A stretch of DNA of 64,000 nt from Gammaproteobacteria bacterium (lineage in GTDB: Bacteria > Pseudomonadota > Gammaproteobacteria > Steroidobacterales > GCA-2729495), in assembly GCA_030066665.1 (NCBI GenBank), contig JASJBD010000001.1, forward strand, positions 1-64,000, given 5' to 3'. How positions within the stretch are numbered: position 1 is the stretch's first letter; every line of letters starts with the position of its first letter. The notes below the pieces were generated by a model. It did not search any database, had not been told where the DNA came from, and saw only the letters and a program-made list of their open reading frames with translations. Positions 21,501 through 29,802 of this stretch are shown here, piece by piece. Both the position numbers and the translations under genes were made by a program.

Positions 21501-24500
21501 GGTCACCGCGACAGCAGCCGCGGTCGCCAGCGCATCGGCCTCTGCATCGAGCGTGCCGGTGTTGGTAATTGTGTCGACATAGTCACCGGCACCGGCATCG
21601 ATCGCGGTTGCATCAGCCGTCCCGGTGGAACTCGCGCTTGCCCCGGACGCACCTTCGATCGCGACCGAAACCGCCAGCTCGGCGACCTTCGAATCCGCAT
21701 GGACATCCACCAACCCGCTGTTGGTGATCTCGTCACCGCCTTCGCCAACGGCAATACCGGTGCTCTTCGTATTGGCCTCCGTGCCGCCGTCCCAGACTTC
21801 CCCGCCGGCGACGCCGACACCCGCTGTGGTTACCGACACGGCTGCGGCGATCGACAGGGCATCGGACTCGACTACCAGGTCGCCGGTATTCGTCACGGTG
21901 TCGACGGCATTGCCGTCACCGGCATTAATACCGATGGCCGTCGCGTCGCCGGTCGCCGTGGCTGTTGCTCCGGCCACCCCGGACACGGCGACACCGACTG
22001 CGGCCTCCGCCGACTTCGCGTCGGCGGTAATCGTCATGTCACCGTCATTGGTAACGTCGTCGCTGCCCTCACCGACGGCAATACCCTGGGCGTCGGCGGT
22101 TGCCGTCGTGCCACCATCCCAGGTCGCGCCGCCGGCCACGGCCACACCCGCCGTGGTAACACTGACCGCTGCCGTCGCCGCAATGGCGTCCGCATCGGCA
22201 ACCAGGGTGCCACTGTTGAATACTTCATCATCAGCATCACCGCTACCGGCATCGATCGCGACAGCGTCGGCTTCACCGGTGGACGTGGCGATTGCACCAG
22301 CCACGCCCTGCACCGCGACGGCGGTCGACAGCTCTGCGACGCGCGCAGTCGACAATGCGTCGACGTCGCCGGTGTTGTTGATTACGTCGGCACCACCGCC
22401 CGTTTCGATACCACGGGATTTCGCATCCGAACCGGTGCCACCATCCCAGACCGCGCCTGCCGCGAGCGCCACGCCCTGGTTCGTCACCGCGACGGTCGCG
22501 GTCGCCGCATTCGATTCAGCATCGGCGACCAGCCTGCCGCTGTTGGTCACCGTATCGACCGCATCGTTGTCTTCATCGCCCGCGTGGATTGCAGTTGCTT
22601 CCGCATCACCGCTGGAAGTTGCACTGGCGCCGGCCACGCCCTGCACCGAGACACCGACCGCGGCTTCCGCAGCGATCGCGTCACTGGTCGCGGTGATGCC
22701 ATTGGTGTTGGTAATCACGTCGGCACCATCGCCAACGTCGATACCTCGTGCCGTAGCCTCAGAGCCCGTGCCGCCGTCCCAGACGGCGCCGGTCGCAATC
22801 GACAAGCCCTGGTTCGTTACAGAGATCGATGAAGCGGCTGCAATCGACAGAGCATCGGCCGTCAATTCACCACTGTTGGTGACGGTATCGACATCGTCAC
22901 CCCCGCTGGCGTCAATTGCGACCGCATCAGCTTTGCCGGACGAAGTTGCGGACGCACCCGCGACACCCTTCATGCTGACCGCGATGCTCGCCGACAGCGT
23001 TTCTGCATCCGCCGACGCGCCGATCTCACCTTCGTTGGTGAGAGTTTCGCCACCTTCACCGAGGTCGATACCGCGGGCGGTCGCCGTTGCGCCGGTACCG
23101 CCATCCCACACGGAATCGAAGGACAGCGCGACACCGCCATTGGTCACACTCACGGAAGCCGCAGCCGCGCGCGCGGTCGAGTCTGCGGACAGTTGTCCCG
23201 AATTGAACACGTCATCCGTGCTGGCGCCGGCCCCGGCATCGATCGCGGTCGCCGTGGAATCCGCGGTTGCTGTAGACGTTGCCACGCCGACGCCCTTGGC
23301 GGCCACGGCCACACCGACCGAACCGGCATTCGCAGTCGCATCGGCATTGATCTCGCCGGTATTGTCGATGTCATCGACGCCGTCGGCGGCTACAGTCTCT
23401 TTCGTAAAGCTGGTGTCGTTGGTACCGATCGACAGGCGTGTATTGCGCGTCCGATCCCCACCGTCACCGGCAATACCGGTCGCCTCGGCTTCGGCCTTGG
23501 TACCACCGTCCCACACGGCATCCGCTGCCGCGGCGACACCCTGGTTCACGACCGCAACGTTGGCCGAGACTGCGTTCGCGTCTGCAGTGGCATTCAACAG
23601 GCCGCTGTTATCGAGCGTATCGTCACCGTCGCCACCACGGATCGCGTTAGTCTTCGCTTCGGCAGTGGACGTCGACACCGCGGCCGCGATTCCGGTCTTG
23701 TTCTCCTGGCCGAGGTCAACGGCGACGCTCAGCGACGGCGCCAGCGCGAAGGCGCTCGCATCGATCTGCCCGGTGTTCGTGACCTCGTCGTTACCGGCCG
23801 CCGCCTGATACTCGTCCGTATAGCGCACGTACGCGACGTCCGAATTGGCCTTCGCGTCGACCATTGTCGTCTTCTGTGCGCCGCTATCTGCGTCGATGCC
23901 TGTCGCGGCTGCTTCCGCCTTGGTGCCGCCGTCCCACACGGAGTTGGCCGCAATGGCGAGACCCTTGCCGGCCACCGCGACATTCGCGAGGATCGCCTCG
24001 GCATCGGCCGCAGCGGTGAGATGGCCGCTGTTGTCGACACTGTCGCCGAGGTTACCGGCTTCGATCGCGCTGGCAGTCGCCTCAGCCGAAGTGCGGCCGA
24101 TCGACAGAGCGACGCCCTCACCGGTAATGCCGGCGGCAACCTCCGGCGCCAGCGCGGAACTGGTTGCCGTTACGTCACCGCTGTTGATGATTTCATCGAT
24201 GCCGTCACCGGCCAGCGTGTCCTCTATCTTGGTGTAATTCGCTTCGACGCCGATGTCATCAAAGTTGATCGCGCCGCTGACCAACGTCGAGTCCTGGGAC
24301 TGACCGGCGCTGTCGATGCCGACCGCACTGGCCTCGGCCTTGTTGCCACCGTCCATCAGGCCGATGTTCGTGGTCGCATTACCGTCGGTCGTGACGGCAA
24401 CGCTCAGAGTCGCGGCGATCGAATCGGAGTCAGCCGTCAGGGTGCCACTGTTGTCGATGAAGTCGGCGCCGCCGCCGGCTTCGATTGCTTTCGAGTCGCT

Positions 24501-27500
24501 CTTCGCGCTGACGTTGACGGTGCTGCTGGCCGAGCCTTCGATCGCAATGGCCACGCCCGCGGCGCCGGCCGTCGAGGTCGCCTCGGCATCCACGCCGCCG
24601 CGGTTCGTAATCTCATCGTCGCCAGTCTGGGTGAACTTCTCGTTCGCATAGCTGCCGGCCAAGCCGTCGCGCGTGATCGACAGGTTGATGTCGGTCTGCC
24701 GGTTCTCGCCGCTGTCACCGGCAATGCCGACCGCGGTTGACTCCGCGGTTGCGCCGGCCTCGACCTCGGCCTTGCCCTTGGAGTTCTCGTCAGCATTCTT
24801 GTTGACTGCGACCGCAAGCGCGCCGCTGATCGCATCGGCACTGGCCGTCAGCTGACCCTCGGTGTCGATGAAGTCGTCTCCGCCGCCGACATCGACCGCG
24901 ACCGCGCGCGATACGGACTTCGCTTTGGCATCAGCCTTCGCGGGTCCGTCCAGGTCAACCGCGCCCGCGCCGGCGCCAGCGCCGGATAAAGTGAGCGCCG
25001 TCGCGGAGACGGCACCCGCATTGTTCACAGTGTCATTCGCAGCGTTCGCAGATTCTTCGTTGCTGTACGCCGTGATAATCCCGTCGGGTCCAATGCTCAC
25101 ATCGGTGGTTGACAACGCTGATTCGCGCCCGTCGTCCGTGGCGATGCCGGTCGCGTTCGCCTGCGCGTCGGACTTGCTCTCGGCCTTGGACTGCACCGCT
25201 TCGCCGGACGGCTGCGTGAAACTGATGGACACTGCACCGGCAGTCGCGTCCGCGGTCGCGGCTAGTGTGCCGCTGTTTGTGACGTCGTCGGCGCCGCCCC
25301 CAGTGAGCACGCCACCGGCCTCGGCCTTCGACTTCGCGTTGGTCTCCGATGAGGCTGTGCCCTCGGTATTGACCTTGACGTCGGCCGCACCGGCCAGCGT
25401 CAGCGCGGTGGCGCTGGCGGTCAAGTCACCGCTGTTGGTCACGTCATCGTCGCCGGCCGCGGATGTGAACTCGCGGTCGACGTCTACGACCAGACCTGCC
25501 GCACTGATGTCCACAACTACGCTGTCGGTCTGTCGGCCAGCGTCGCCCTCGCTGTCGATGCCGCTGGATCGCGCGGTTGCCTCCGCATTCGCCTGGCTAT
25601 TCGCGCTGGCAAAACGTTCCTTGATCTTGTCGAACAGGGTCGGCTTCTGCCCGGTTTCATCGGTAGGCTGCGCGACGCCGACGGTGACACCGAGCGCGGT
25701 AGCCGTCGCCGTCGACGAACTGCCCACGAGGGCCTGGTTGTCGATCGTGTCGCCGCCACCGCCAGTCAGGACACCGCTGGAGGTCGCATTGGCCTTCGAG
25801 TTGGCCTCGGCATCGATCGAACCGTCAGCATTGATCGCGATACCGAGACTGACCGCGCCACTCTCCGCATAGGCCGTGGCCGTGACTGCACCGGTATTCG
25901 TGACCGTATCCGTTGCCCCGAGTGACTCCTTATCCTGCGACCACTGGAAGTTCAGGCCGCTGCCGCTAATCTCCAGGCCGGCGGCGGTGCTGTTCAGGTG
26001 ATCCTTGCCCTCGGCATCGATGCCGATTGCGTTTGCGGTTGCGGTCGCGCTCGCATCGGTCTTGACGTTGGTCTTGTCTTTCTTGTTCTCGCCGTCGCCA
26101 CCGGGCGTCTCGCCAGCCGGTGGTTTGCTCGCCGACAGGCCAAAGCTCACCGAGTCGGCATCCGCGTCGGCGCCGACCAGCAACACGCCACTGTTCGTAA
26201 TCGTGTCACCGCCGGCACCAGTGGCCACACCGACGGCCTCGGCCTCGGCGACGGCCTTGGCTTCGGAGTTGACCGAGCCGACCGCGTCGATCTGGATGCT
26301 GGCGTCGACCGAGTCGGCTCCGGCACGGGCGTTCACGGTGACGCCGAACTCGTTCGTCACCGTATCGGTTCCGGCAGCTTTTGCCTTGTCACGCGACAGG
26401 CCAAATTCGAGGCCGTCGACACCGAGGCTCAGCGAACCGGTCGTTGTTTCATTCTCGCCCGGACCATCCGCGTCGATACCCGACGCCCGCGCTTTGGCCG
26501 TTGCGTTGTTCTCGGTCTTCGATGTGATCTTGTCGGGGCTGGCCGGCGTCGGCGGATCGTCCTGGCCACCGCCGTTCTGTCCACCGCTGTCGTCCACCGG
26601 CTGGCCGACTGCCACACCAACGCTGACCGCCGTCGCATTGGCGTTCGATTCCGTAGTGAGCAGGCCGAGATTCGTGATGATGTCGTTGCCGAAGCCGGTC
26701 GAGATCGCGCCCGCATAGGAATCGGCCTCGGCGTTCGCCTTGGCTTCGGCCGAGCCCGCGCTGGCGATGGTCACGCCAACTGCGCCGGAACCGGCGGTCG
26801 CCGTGCCGAAGGCCTGCAACGCGAAGTCGTTGGAGACCGTGTCATTGCCCTCCAGGTACTCGACGACCTTCTGGTAATCGATCACCAGCGCATTGTCGTC
26901 GATGCCAGCAGAAAAACTGGTGGTCTCGGAACGGGCATCGCCGTCAGCCGTGATGCCGGTTGCTTCGGCCTTGGCCTTGGCCGTGGCATCGGTGCTGCTC
27001 TTGCTTTCCTTGTCCTTGGACGGCGTCGGCGGTTTTGGCGCGCCGTTGTCGTTACCGTTGCTGCCGCCGCCGCCCGTCTGGCCGTTCTCATCCTTCGCGC
27101 CGATCTCGACAGCAACCGCGACCGACCCCGAAGTTGCAGTCGCCGTGGTCAGCAGCTCGCCGTTGTTGTCGATCGTGTCGCTGCCGCCGCCACCGTTCAC
27201 GCCGGAGCCGGTCGCTTCGGATTCGGCGGTGGCTTTGGTTTCGACACTGCCGTCGACCTGCACACTGACAGAGCCGGATCCGGCGCCGCTGGTTGCAGTG
27301 GCGTTGCCAGTCAAAAAGCCGTTGTTCGTAATGGTGTCGTCGCCACTCGGCGACGACACGGTCTTGTCGTATGTGACCTGCAGCCCGTTCAGGCCAAACG
27401 CGGAACTGTCCTTGTTCTCGTTTTCGAGTTCGGCTTCATCACCGTGAATGCCGGTGACCTCGGCCTTCGACGTCGCCTTTGCTTCAGTCGTAATGTTTGC

Positions 27501-28304
27501 GTCCTTGTCAGGTTTTGGCAGCGTATCGCCCGGGGCGGTAAGCCCCACTGCCAGCGCGCCGCTGGTCGCGGTTGTCGTCGTGCCGTAGGCAATGTTGTTC
27601 GTGATGGTGTCATTTCCGCCACCGCCCTGAATGCCGGTGCCGGTCGCTTCAGAGGCCGAGGTGGACTTGAATTCCGCAGACTCGCGCACTGTCGCGTTCA
27701 ATTCGCCGGTCGCGTTACCGGTCGTCGCGAAGCCATTGGTCGTCAGGATGCCGTCGTTCTCGAGCGTGTCGTTGCCGTCGCCGAGGTCCACGCCGAGCAT
27801 TTCGGTCTTGGTCGTGATCGATACGTCGACTTCTTTGTCGTCGCCGAGCGGGTCGATCTGCTGGAACTCCAGTATGGCCCCGTCGGCATAACCGCCGGTC
27901 GACGCGCCGAGCGCGTTAATGATCGAGTCGTTGTCAACGGTGTCATTGCCGTCGCCGGCCTTGATTGCAGTGCTTGTCGCGTTCGCCTCGGTCTCGTCAG
28001 GCTCCTGGGTCAACAGTGCGGTCGCAGTCGCATTCGAGTCCACGCCCAGCGTGCTGGTAATCGAGTCATCGCCATCCTTGGCATCAATACCGGTCGCGGC
28101 GGCGCTGACCTTTTCGCCGGTGTCGGTAATGACGGTGGCAACAGCCGAGAGTGGCAGGCCTGGCTCAATAACATCGGCAGCATCCGTGCCCGTGAGACCG
28201 GTATCGGTTTCTTCCTGGTCCGCGCGGACCGACAACGGCAGGTTCGAGACGAGGCAAAGGCTGAGGATGGACGCAGGTAGAGACCCGGCAACGATCCTTG
28301 TCAT
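12552..28304 (-). CDS. Giant repetitive autotransporter-type (type V) surface protein, 5250 aa
   Basis: Single uninterrupted ORF; Sec-like signal MTRIVAGSLPASILSLCLVSNLPLSVRA; long A/T/D/G-rich passenger with GGxGND/GDGDDTITN-type repeats; C-terminal about 270 aa look like an autotransporter beta-barrel (WLLGLMSKGKFD...GALGYDF-like strands) ending in ...VGAFFTLRF. Confidence 0.9.
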   Translation of the reverse strand: MTRIVAGSLPASILSLCLVSNLPLSVRADQEETDTGLTGTDAADVIEPGLPLSAVATVITDTGEKVSAAATGIDAKDGDDSITSTLGVDSNATATALLTQEPDETEANATSTAIKAGDGNDTVDNDSIINALGASTGGYADGAILEFQQIDPLGDDKEVDVSITTKTEMLGVDLGDGNDTLENDGILTTNGFATTGNATGELNATVRESAEFKSTSASEATGTGIQGGGGNDTITNNIAYGTTTTATSGALAVGLTAPGDTLPKPDKDANITTEAKATSKAEVTGIHGDEAELENENKDSSAFGLNGLQVTYDKTVSSPSGDDTITNNGFLTGNATATSGAGSGSVSVQVDGSVETKATAESEATGSGVNGGGGSDTIDNNGELLTTATATSGSVAVAVEIGAKDENGQTGGGGSNGNDNGAPKPPTPSKDKESKSSTDATAKAKAEATGITADGDARSETTSFSAGIDDNALVIDYQKVVEYLEGNDTVSNDFALQAFGTATAGSGAVGVTIASAGSAEAKANAEADSYAGAISTGFGNDIITNLGLLTTESNANATAVSVGVAVGQPVDDSGGQNGGGQDDPPTPASPDKITSKTENNATAKARASGIDADGPGENETTTGSLSLGVDGLEFGLSRDKAKAAGTDTVTNEFGVTVNARAGADSVDASIQIDAVGSVNSEAKAVAEAEAVGVATGAGGDTITNSGVLLVGADADADSVSFGLSASKPPAGETPGGDGENKKDKTNVKTDASATATANAIGIDAEGKDHLNSTAAGLEISGSGLNFQWSQDKESLGATDTVTNTGAVTATAYAESGAVSLGIAINADGSIDAEANSKANATSSGVLTGGGGDTIDNQALVGSSSTATATALGVTVGVAQPTDETGQKPTLFDKIKERFASANSQANAEATARSSGIDSEGDAGRQTDSVVVDISAAGLVVDVDREFTSAAGDDDVTNSGDLTASATALTLAGAADVKVNTEGTASSETNAKSKAEAGGVLTGGGADDVTNSGTLAATADATAGAVSISFTQPSGEAVQSKAESKSDAQANATGIATDDGRESALSTTDVSIGPDGIITAYSNEESANAANDTVNNAGAVSATALTLSGAGAGAGAVDLDGPAKADAKAKSVSRAVAVDVGGGDDFIDTEGQLTASADAISGALAVAVNKNADENSKGKAEVEAGATAESTAVGIAGDSGENRQTDINLSITRDGLAGSYANEKFTQTGDDEITNRGGVDAEATSTAGAAGVAIAIEGSASSTVNVSAKSDSKAIEAGGGADFIDNSGTLTADSDSIAATLSVAVTTDGNATTNIGLMDGGNKAEASAVGIDSAGQSQDSTLVSGAINFDDIGVEANYTKIEDTLAGDGIDEIINSGDVTATSSALAPEVAAGITGEGVALSIGRTSAEATASAIEAGNLGDSVDNSGHLTAAADAEAILANVAVAGKGLAIAANSVWDGGTKAEAAATGIDADSGAQKTTMVDAKANSDVAYVRYTDEYQAAAGNDEVTNTGQIDASAFALAPSLSVAVDLGQENKTGIAAAVSTSTAEAKTNAIRGGDGDDTLDNSGLLNATADANAVSANVAVVNQGVAAAADAVWDGGTKAEAEATGIAGDGGDRTRNTRLSIGTNDTSFTKETVAADGVDDIDNTGEINADATANAGSVGVAVAAKGVGVATSTATADSTATAIDAGAGASTDDVFNSGQLSADSTARAAAASVSVTNGGVALSFDSVWDGGTGATATARGIDLGEGGETLTNEGEIGASADAETLSASIAVSMKGVAGASATSSGKADAVAIDASGGDDVDTVTNSGELTADALSIAAASSISVTNQGLSIATGAVWDGGTGSEATARGIDVGDGADVITNTNGITATSDAIAAEAAVGVSVQGVAGASATSSGDAEATAIHAGDEDNDAVDTVTNSGRLVADAESNAATATVAVTNQGVALAAGAVWDGGTGSDAKSRGIETGGGADVINNTGDVDALSTARVAELSTAVAVQGVAGAIATSTGEADAVAIDAGSGDADDEVFNSGTLVADADAIAATAAVSVTTAGVAVAGGATWDGGTTATADAQGIAVGEGSDDVTNDGDMTITADAKSAEAAVGVAVSGVAGATATATGDATAIGINAGDGNAVDTVTNTGDLVVESDALSIAAAVSVTTAGVGVAGGEVWDGGTEANTKSTGIAVGEGGDEITNSGLVDVHADSKVAELAVSVAIEGASGASASSTGTADATAIDAGAGDYVDTITNTGTLDAEADALATAAAVAVTKFGVSGTSGGAVWDGGTTGDARARGIDGGSGGDTVDNEGSINADADAIAASAAVSVTVAGVAGSINTSTAEANASGIDVSQGDDEDSVTSSGNITAASKGLANTATAAVTPAGVAIAADAIWDGGTSAATRARAVETGLGADDIVIQTAAGATEDIDVSASTLAEAASASVAVTVGGVAGAVATSTAEADAVGLDAGEGEYDDVVTSDANLTADSTAIAASAAVSFAGFGVAVAGNNVWDGGTTAVADATSIEVGAGDDDVTSTGAVTTDSVATATGISASVTAGGVGGAITAANATADSTAIDLGAGDDDAETSNTIDVTSVANANTISVAGATYGVAVAGNNAWDGGTTAVARSSGIDAGSGVDEIDNSAAITTNATTVAPTLSVAYTTGGVAAAVSTATGDAAANAIEGGDDADRINSTGDLDASADAVAVAANLALTGVGVAGGADAVWDGGTVTRADARAISGGTGNDTITSGEFPAEPENPAPTADEPAIPNTVNATANSTTVATTAAITGAGVSIATTTATADADGHAIDGGLGNDEIRNASNLQGEANASATAVSLTVTGVGVGVAADSVWDGGTTASARASGISGGEGSDLIRSGDVSEPEEDEAEENGPATMAEEPAFENTVTAIADADAVSVGVSLTGVGVSASTTTSTANADASAIDGGVGDDDVRNASDIMSIADADASAVAASVTGAGVAGAFDSVWDGGTKANATAAGITGGDGIDSLVNTAEVTSVADADTLSVSAAATLTGMAGAAAASTATGRATGLDGGAGEDSVTNESSVYAKSLADGEGVSVAAVLDGIAVAGLLEAGTTADSQAIGLAGGDARDIVTNAADADIRVESQAKAVDTAVAVSLRGIAAANSNAETFADAAGLSGGAGNDDVINDGTITTVETAGDGSVAPGAVTADSRARAISIALVGGGIAQADANATATTSGLRGGEGQDLVDNKGEIDLAATAKSRGQALAVSGVGAAVSDASATSTVGGSALEGGDGVDTLVNSNTVTITNTAITTTRSISVAGVGASIGSADSVANASAGGASGGEGNDTILNTASGVIDVDAKADVVAQNVTVSVAGLADGSAKTLTLIDAAGLAGDAGDDMITNEGAIAVNGESRSLAEGASASAAGDATARAGTEVETRLAGIDGGDGGDRILNKGNLQVGPGEGEARWMATLEASSSSSGFAGAFDAQSSAFAATDAIGVDGGNADDDISNEGDLRVLATALNTTNAGSSTAFGTSEGGGLSGAVTAGGGLSGGTGNDKLQSGGTLEVEAESRLEQEGTSNTFAGTGEDGAELTASTAAVGMSGGVGDDCLHIGSGVSDGCERIHDGAPQGERRLVVNATSTLDQDGTTSTFAGTGEAAATLAADTVATGMSGDEGADRFVVDGSLEIEARSNLVQNGGTTSFAGTGDAGATLAAETVARGVSGGAGEDRIVATGAITITAQSTLVSRGDSDTVFGTSDVNAETGAITRGAGIDGGDADDEIDSAAELTLNATSTLTLNSSSYTFGGTGESGNSLAATSEMDGILGGQGDDRIYNSGDISIESLAKLDSVGESEATFGTSSGNTVSGGIVKASGLRGGAGDDEIANRTGAQIDITATADVSTESIAYTFGGGSTAASVLTGDAEVVGITGDAGGDTLENAGDISLSVTANLKSDGGSETSIGGSSAVGTSEAAARAIGMDGGDDDDILTNTGAIDIDVTVVADAVGNAESGVFVGDAETGAVTVAKATATGLSTGEGNDELTNSGLVLVEADATGYALGYASGQTISIGNTSTSVGRSTAEATAVGIVDGDDASTITNENTLDVKATARTAKALETAFRVYRLQGQNSEEVEPDSDLIPEVVLELPDFNENDPETGQPNSEKYPLGTIVYCTGGGAECVPNTDVNRKGNYHEAVVAAETDEFSWQYDGTTDPAPAPSAFLPDLSDPDNQAMYPDGTILYCTDTACSTTNSAGSEPFEVSVETIITPGWQVFAAVEDLPDLDDPANQALYPEGTVVACQSTGCTRDPGLVGEDAEAAATYYEVNVTTDDSEDPPVVTYSWQPFDGRDVDGMRIEGLEIQVVTVAEADSFPSYAAANGNGLGGTGNATGNSRATATAWGMRLGDARDDVTNTGLVNVTATAEAVFAVAADGDNFGDATGKAFSFGAAAATGFELGDGDNVLWNNGDITVLAQPTTQSFAEASGGDICIWFFGWWCGGGGDGIGTAEATLVADARGITSGDGADTFTNEGEITVTAAPLVRTDNRKGEFVADVRQENSETINVFVTSRAIGIETGAGDDDVTNTGEVTVLAKDLLSGCSNQACVDFTKAKGIDSSVVEAAGILTGDGNDTLRNNGVVSAQILIDGERSDTVAIDLGAGDDTLYLGDEADITGSVTLGEGDDMLELSGTPTITHSNPALVNPAAAGGVDTLMLNGAGAFAGSPTGFERAGKIGAGTYQLPGMDSMRHLTVDEGTLALDSDYEFAADGEYVTAVYTDGRFGQLSINGDTSLDGDIEVEKRGDTFVRGGTRYDLIEATGAVTDAFATMTLPEPTPLLRFELDQDADSLGLEAVAEPFEKVATNPMRDTIARNLNGVARNATGDFAEVLGRMQSMQDGFDRAFQSLSPDSHQVSAVGSASMIQQTTSLLQSHLRMSRGLYRGTRRAAPSLGNVGLSLNSNGEASVGFNSGPHLAPRAYTGEFSGGALAPAMSASGPTARKPNAQSRSQAWLLGLMSKGKFDEVDGYTAFDQDTGAFALGYDFRLGERWLVGASVGKAETEIDMFDAFAEGDIEGWYGSLYGSWFTPRHYIEFGASYTDQDIDNRRLLEVGGLSRIASSSHKGDVLATFAGAGMLFEFDAVYIEPYATLQYVHFDEKGFTETGAGSLNQIVAARSTDALFGETGATLGRSHQLGDGELDWHLSAGLNYDFDIDDARISYSYAGAPGTVLQLEGRQLGETSGVFGAGVAWSSDRIGLSLDYLGRFNSDYDEQSVGAFFTLRF
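15340..16000 (-). repeat. Cys-pair repeat insert in the giant protein (3 copies)
   Basis: LPDFNENDPETGQPNSEKYPLGTIVYCTGGGAEC / LPDLSDPDNQAMYPDGTILYCTDTAC / LPDLDDPANQALYPEGTVVACQSTGC. Confidence 0.8.
16440..17810 (-). repeat. F(A/G)GT(G/S)-type repeat block of the giant protein (about 9 copies)
   Basis: TSNTFAGTGEDGAELTAS, TTSTFAGTGEAAATLAAD, TTSFAGTGDAGATLAAE, SDTVFGTSD, SSYTFGGTGESGNSLAA and related in series. Confidence 0.7.
19340..23945 (-). repeat. VWDGGT repeat block of the giant protein (14 motif copies, about 320-420 nt spacing)
   Basis: 14 copies of (V/A/I/T)WDGGT counted in the translation; DNA signature gt(g/a)ccgccatccca near 19360, 19757, 20137, 20455, 20776, 21130, 21452, 21787, 22109, 22437, 22774, 23096, 23507, 23926. 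Confidence 0.85.
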
Positions 28305-28645
28305 TGTGACCCCCTTAATTTGTCACACGGTGAGACGGAGGACTTTGCGCCGGTGGCAGAATTCGCTTAGGGAAAGAGCGATAAATGCGTGCGGCTAATA
28401 ATGGTTTTGTCCTCGGGGAACAACGTAGGGTCGAGACAGAGACCTCTCAATAGGTACGAACCGTAATTGTCCCGGATGAAGGAATAGGGAGATAATTGGG
28501 GGGGTTTTTAGATAAATAGCCCCTCCCAATGCCAACGCACTGATACTGTTCATCTACCGGCTACAGCGCGCAGCCAGCGCGCCAGGCCGGTCCGCAATAC
28601 AGAAAATACGTTCCTCTTACATAAGAACAGCCAGAGGCACACACC

Positions 28646-29500
28646 ATGATTCTGCTAACCGGCGCCACCGGCAACACCGGCGGCGAAGCCGCCAAACACC
28701 TGGCTGCGGCTAAAGCTCCATTTCGCGTTCTGATCCGTAATCCCGACAAGGCCGGACCGCTGGAAGAGCTGGGCGCGGAGATTGCGATCGGCGATTTCGG
28801 CGATGCCGAGGCTCTGCGCCAGGCGCTCGCTGGTGTCGACAAGGCCTACCTGGTTACGCCGAACGAGGAAGATCAGCCACAGTGGGAGCGCCAGTTCATC
28901 GAGCTGGCACAGGAGGCCGGCGTGAAACACATTGTCTATCTGTCGTCGATGGAGTCCGTGCCGGGCGCCACGACGCAGGTCACGCAGGCGCACGTGGCTG
29001 CGGAACAGCAGCTCCGGGATTCCGGCTTGACCTGGACCATGATTCGGCCGACATTTTTCAACCAGCTGTTGCTGAGCACGGCGCGCGGCGTCAAGGCGAA
29101 AGATGCCATCGTGTTTCCGCTCGGGAGTGGCCGGCTGGTCACGACCGACGTGCGCGATATCGGTGAGGTCATTGCCAAAGTGCTGACCGAGCCGGGCCAC
29201 GAAAACCAGAGCTACGACATCACCGGGCCCGATCTGGTGACCATGACCGAGGTCGCCGAGAAGTTCTCGAAAGTGCTCGGCCGCCAGATCGACTACGTCG
29301 ATCAGCCGATCGAGGAATTCGCCGGCATCCTGCGCATGATCGGCATGAAGGACTGGCGCGTCGACGCGGTTTGCGAAGAACTGGCCATGATCGCCGCCGG
29401 TTCACTCGAGCATCGGACGGACACAATCGAGAAACTGCTGGGGCGCCCGCCGATCTCGCTTGACCAGTTCATCTCGGACTACAAGGCCGCCTTCGAGTAA
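28646..29500 (+). CDS. NmrA-family atypical SDR (NAD(P)-binding)
   Basis: MILLTGATGNTGGEAAKHLAAAKAPFRVLIRNPDKAG; HIVYLSSMES; TWTMIRPTFFNQ. Confidence 0.85.
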   Translation: MILLTGATGNTGGEAAKHLAAAKAPFRVLIRNPDKAGPLEELGAEIAIGDFGDAEALRQALAGVDKAYLVTPNEEDQPQWERQFIELAQEAGVKHIVYLSSMESVPGATTQVTQAHVAAEQQLRDSGLTWTMIRPTFFNQLLLSTARGVKAKDAIVFPLGSGRLVTTDVRDIGEVIAKVLTEPGHENQSYDITGPDLVTMTEVAEKFSKVLGRQIDYVDQPIEEFAGILRMIGMKDWRVDAVCEELAMIAAGSLEHRTDTIEKLLGRPPISLDQFISDYKAAFE

Positions 29501-29514
29501 CGGAGCAGCTGGCG

Positions 29515-29802
29515 GTGACCGTCTACGCCATCGCACAGGGCCGGATCACGGATCGGGAACAGTTCCAGCGCTACCTGGAAAAATCCGGTCCATCGCTGGC
29601 CGCCTATGACGGCCGGGTGCTGGCGGTCGATGAGCAGACGGCCACGATTGAGGGCGAGGCGGACTATCCGCGCACGGTCATCGTGGCCTTTGAGTCCGCC
29701 GATCAGTTTCACCGCTGGTACAACTCGCCGGCGTACCAGGCCGCGAAGGCCGAACGCGAGCATGCCAGTGTCGGGCGTTTCATCCTGGTGCACGGCATTT
29801 GA
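29515..29802 (+). CDS. DUF1330-like dimeric alpha/beta-barrel protein
   Basis: YAIAQGRITDREQFQRYLEKSGPSLAAYDGRVLAVD...FESADQFHRWYNSPAYQAAKAERE; GTG start; stop overlaps next start. Confidence 0.7.
   Translation: MTVYAIAQGRITDREQFQRYLEKSGPSLAAYDGRVLAVDEQTATIEGEADYPRTVIVAFESADQFHRWYNSPAYQAAKAEREHASVGRFILVHGI

Noticed and set aside
13479-28280. Long plus-strand ORFs opposite the giant gene (e.g. 17148-20660, 1170 aa; 21625-23808; 25998-28280)
   Set aside because: Antisense shadows of a repetitive GC-rich coding gene; their translations are low-complexity Arg/Ala/Pro/Ser runs without recognisable domains, while the minus frame has signal peptide, repeats and barrel.
12552-28304. Regular DNA repeats resembling a CRISPR or satellite array
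   Set aside because: Spacing is irregular (about 320-420 nt), copies are degenerate, and the frame is maintained throughout: these are protein repeats.
28496-28531. Imperfect G/C-run inverted repeat upstream of the NmrA gene
   Set aside because: Stem is short with a mismatch; cannot be distinguished from chance in a divergent promoter region.
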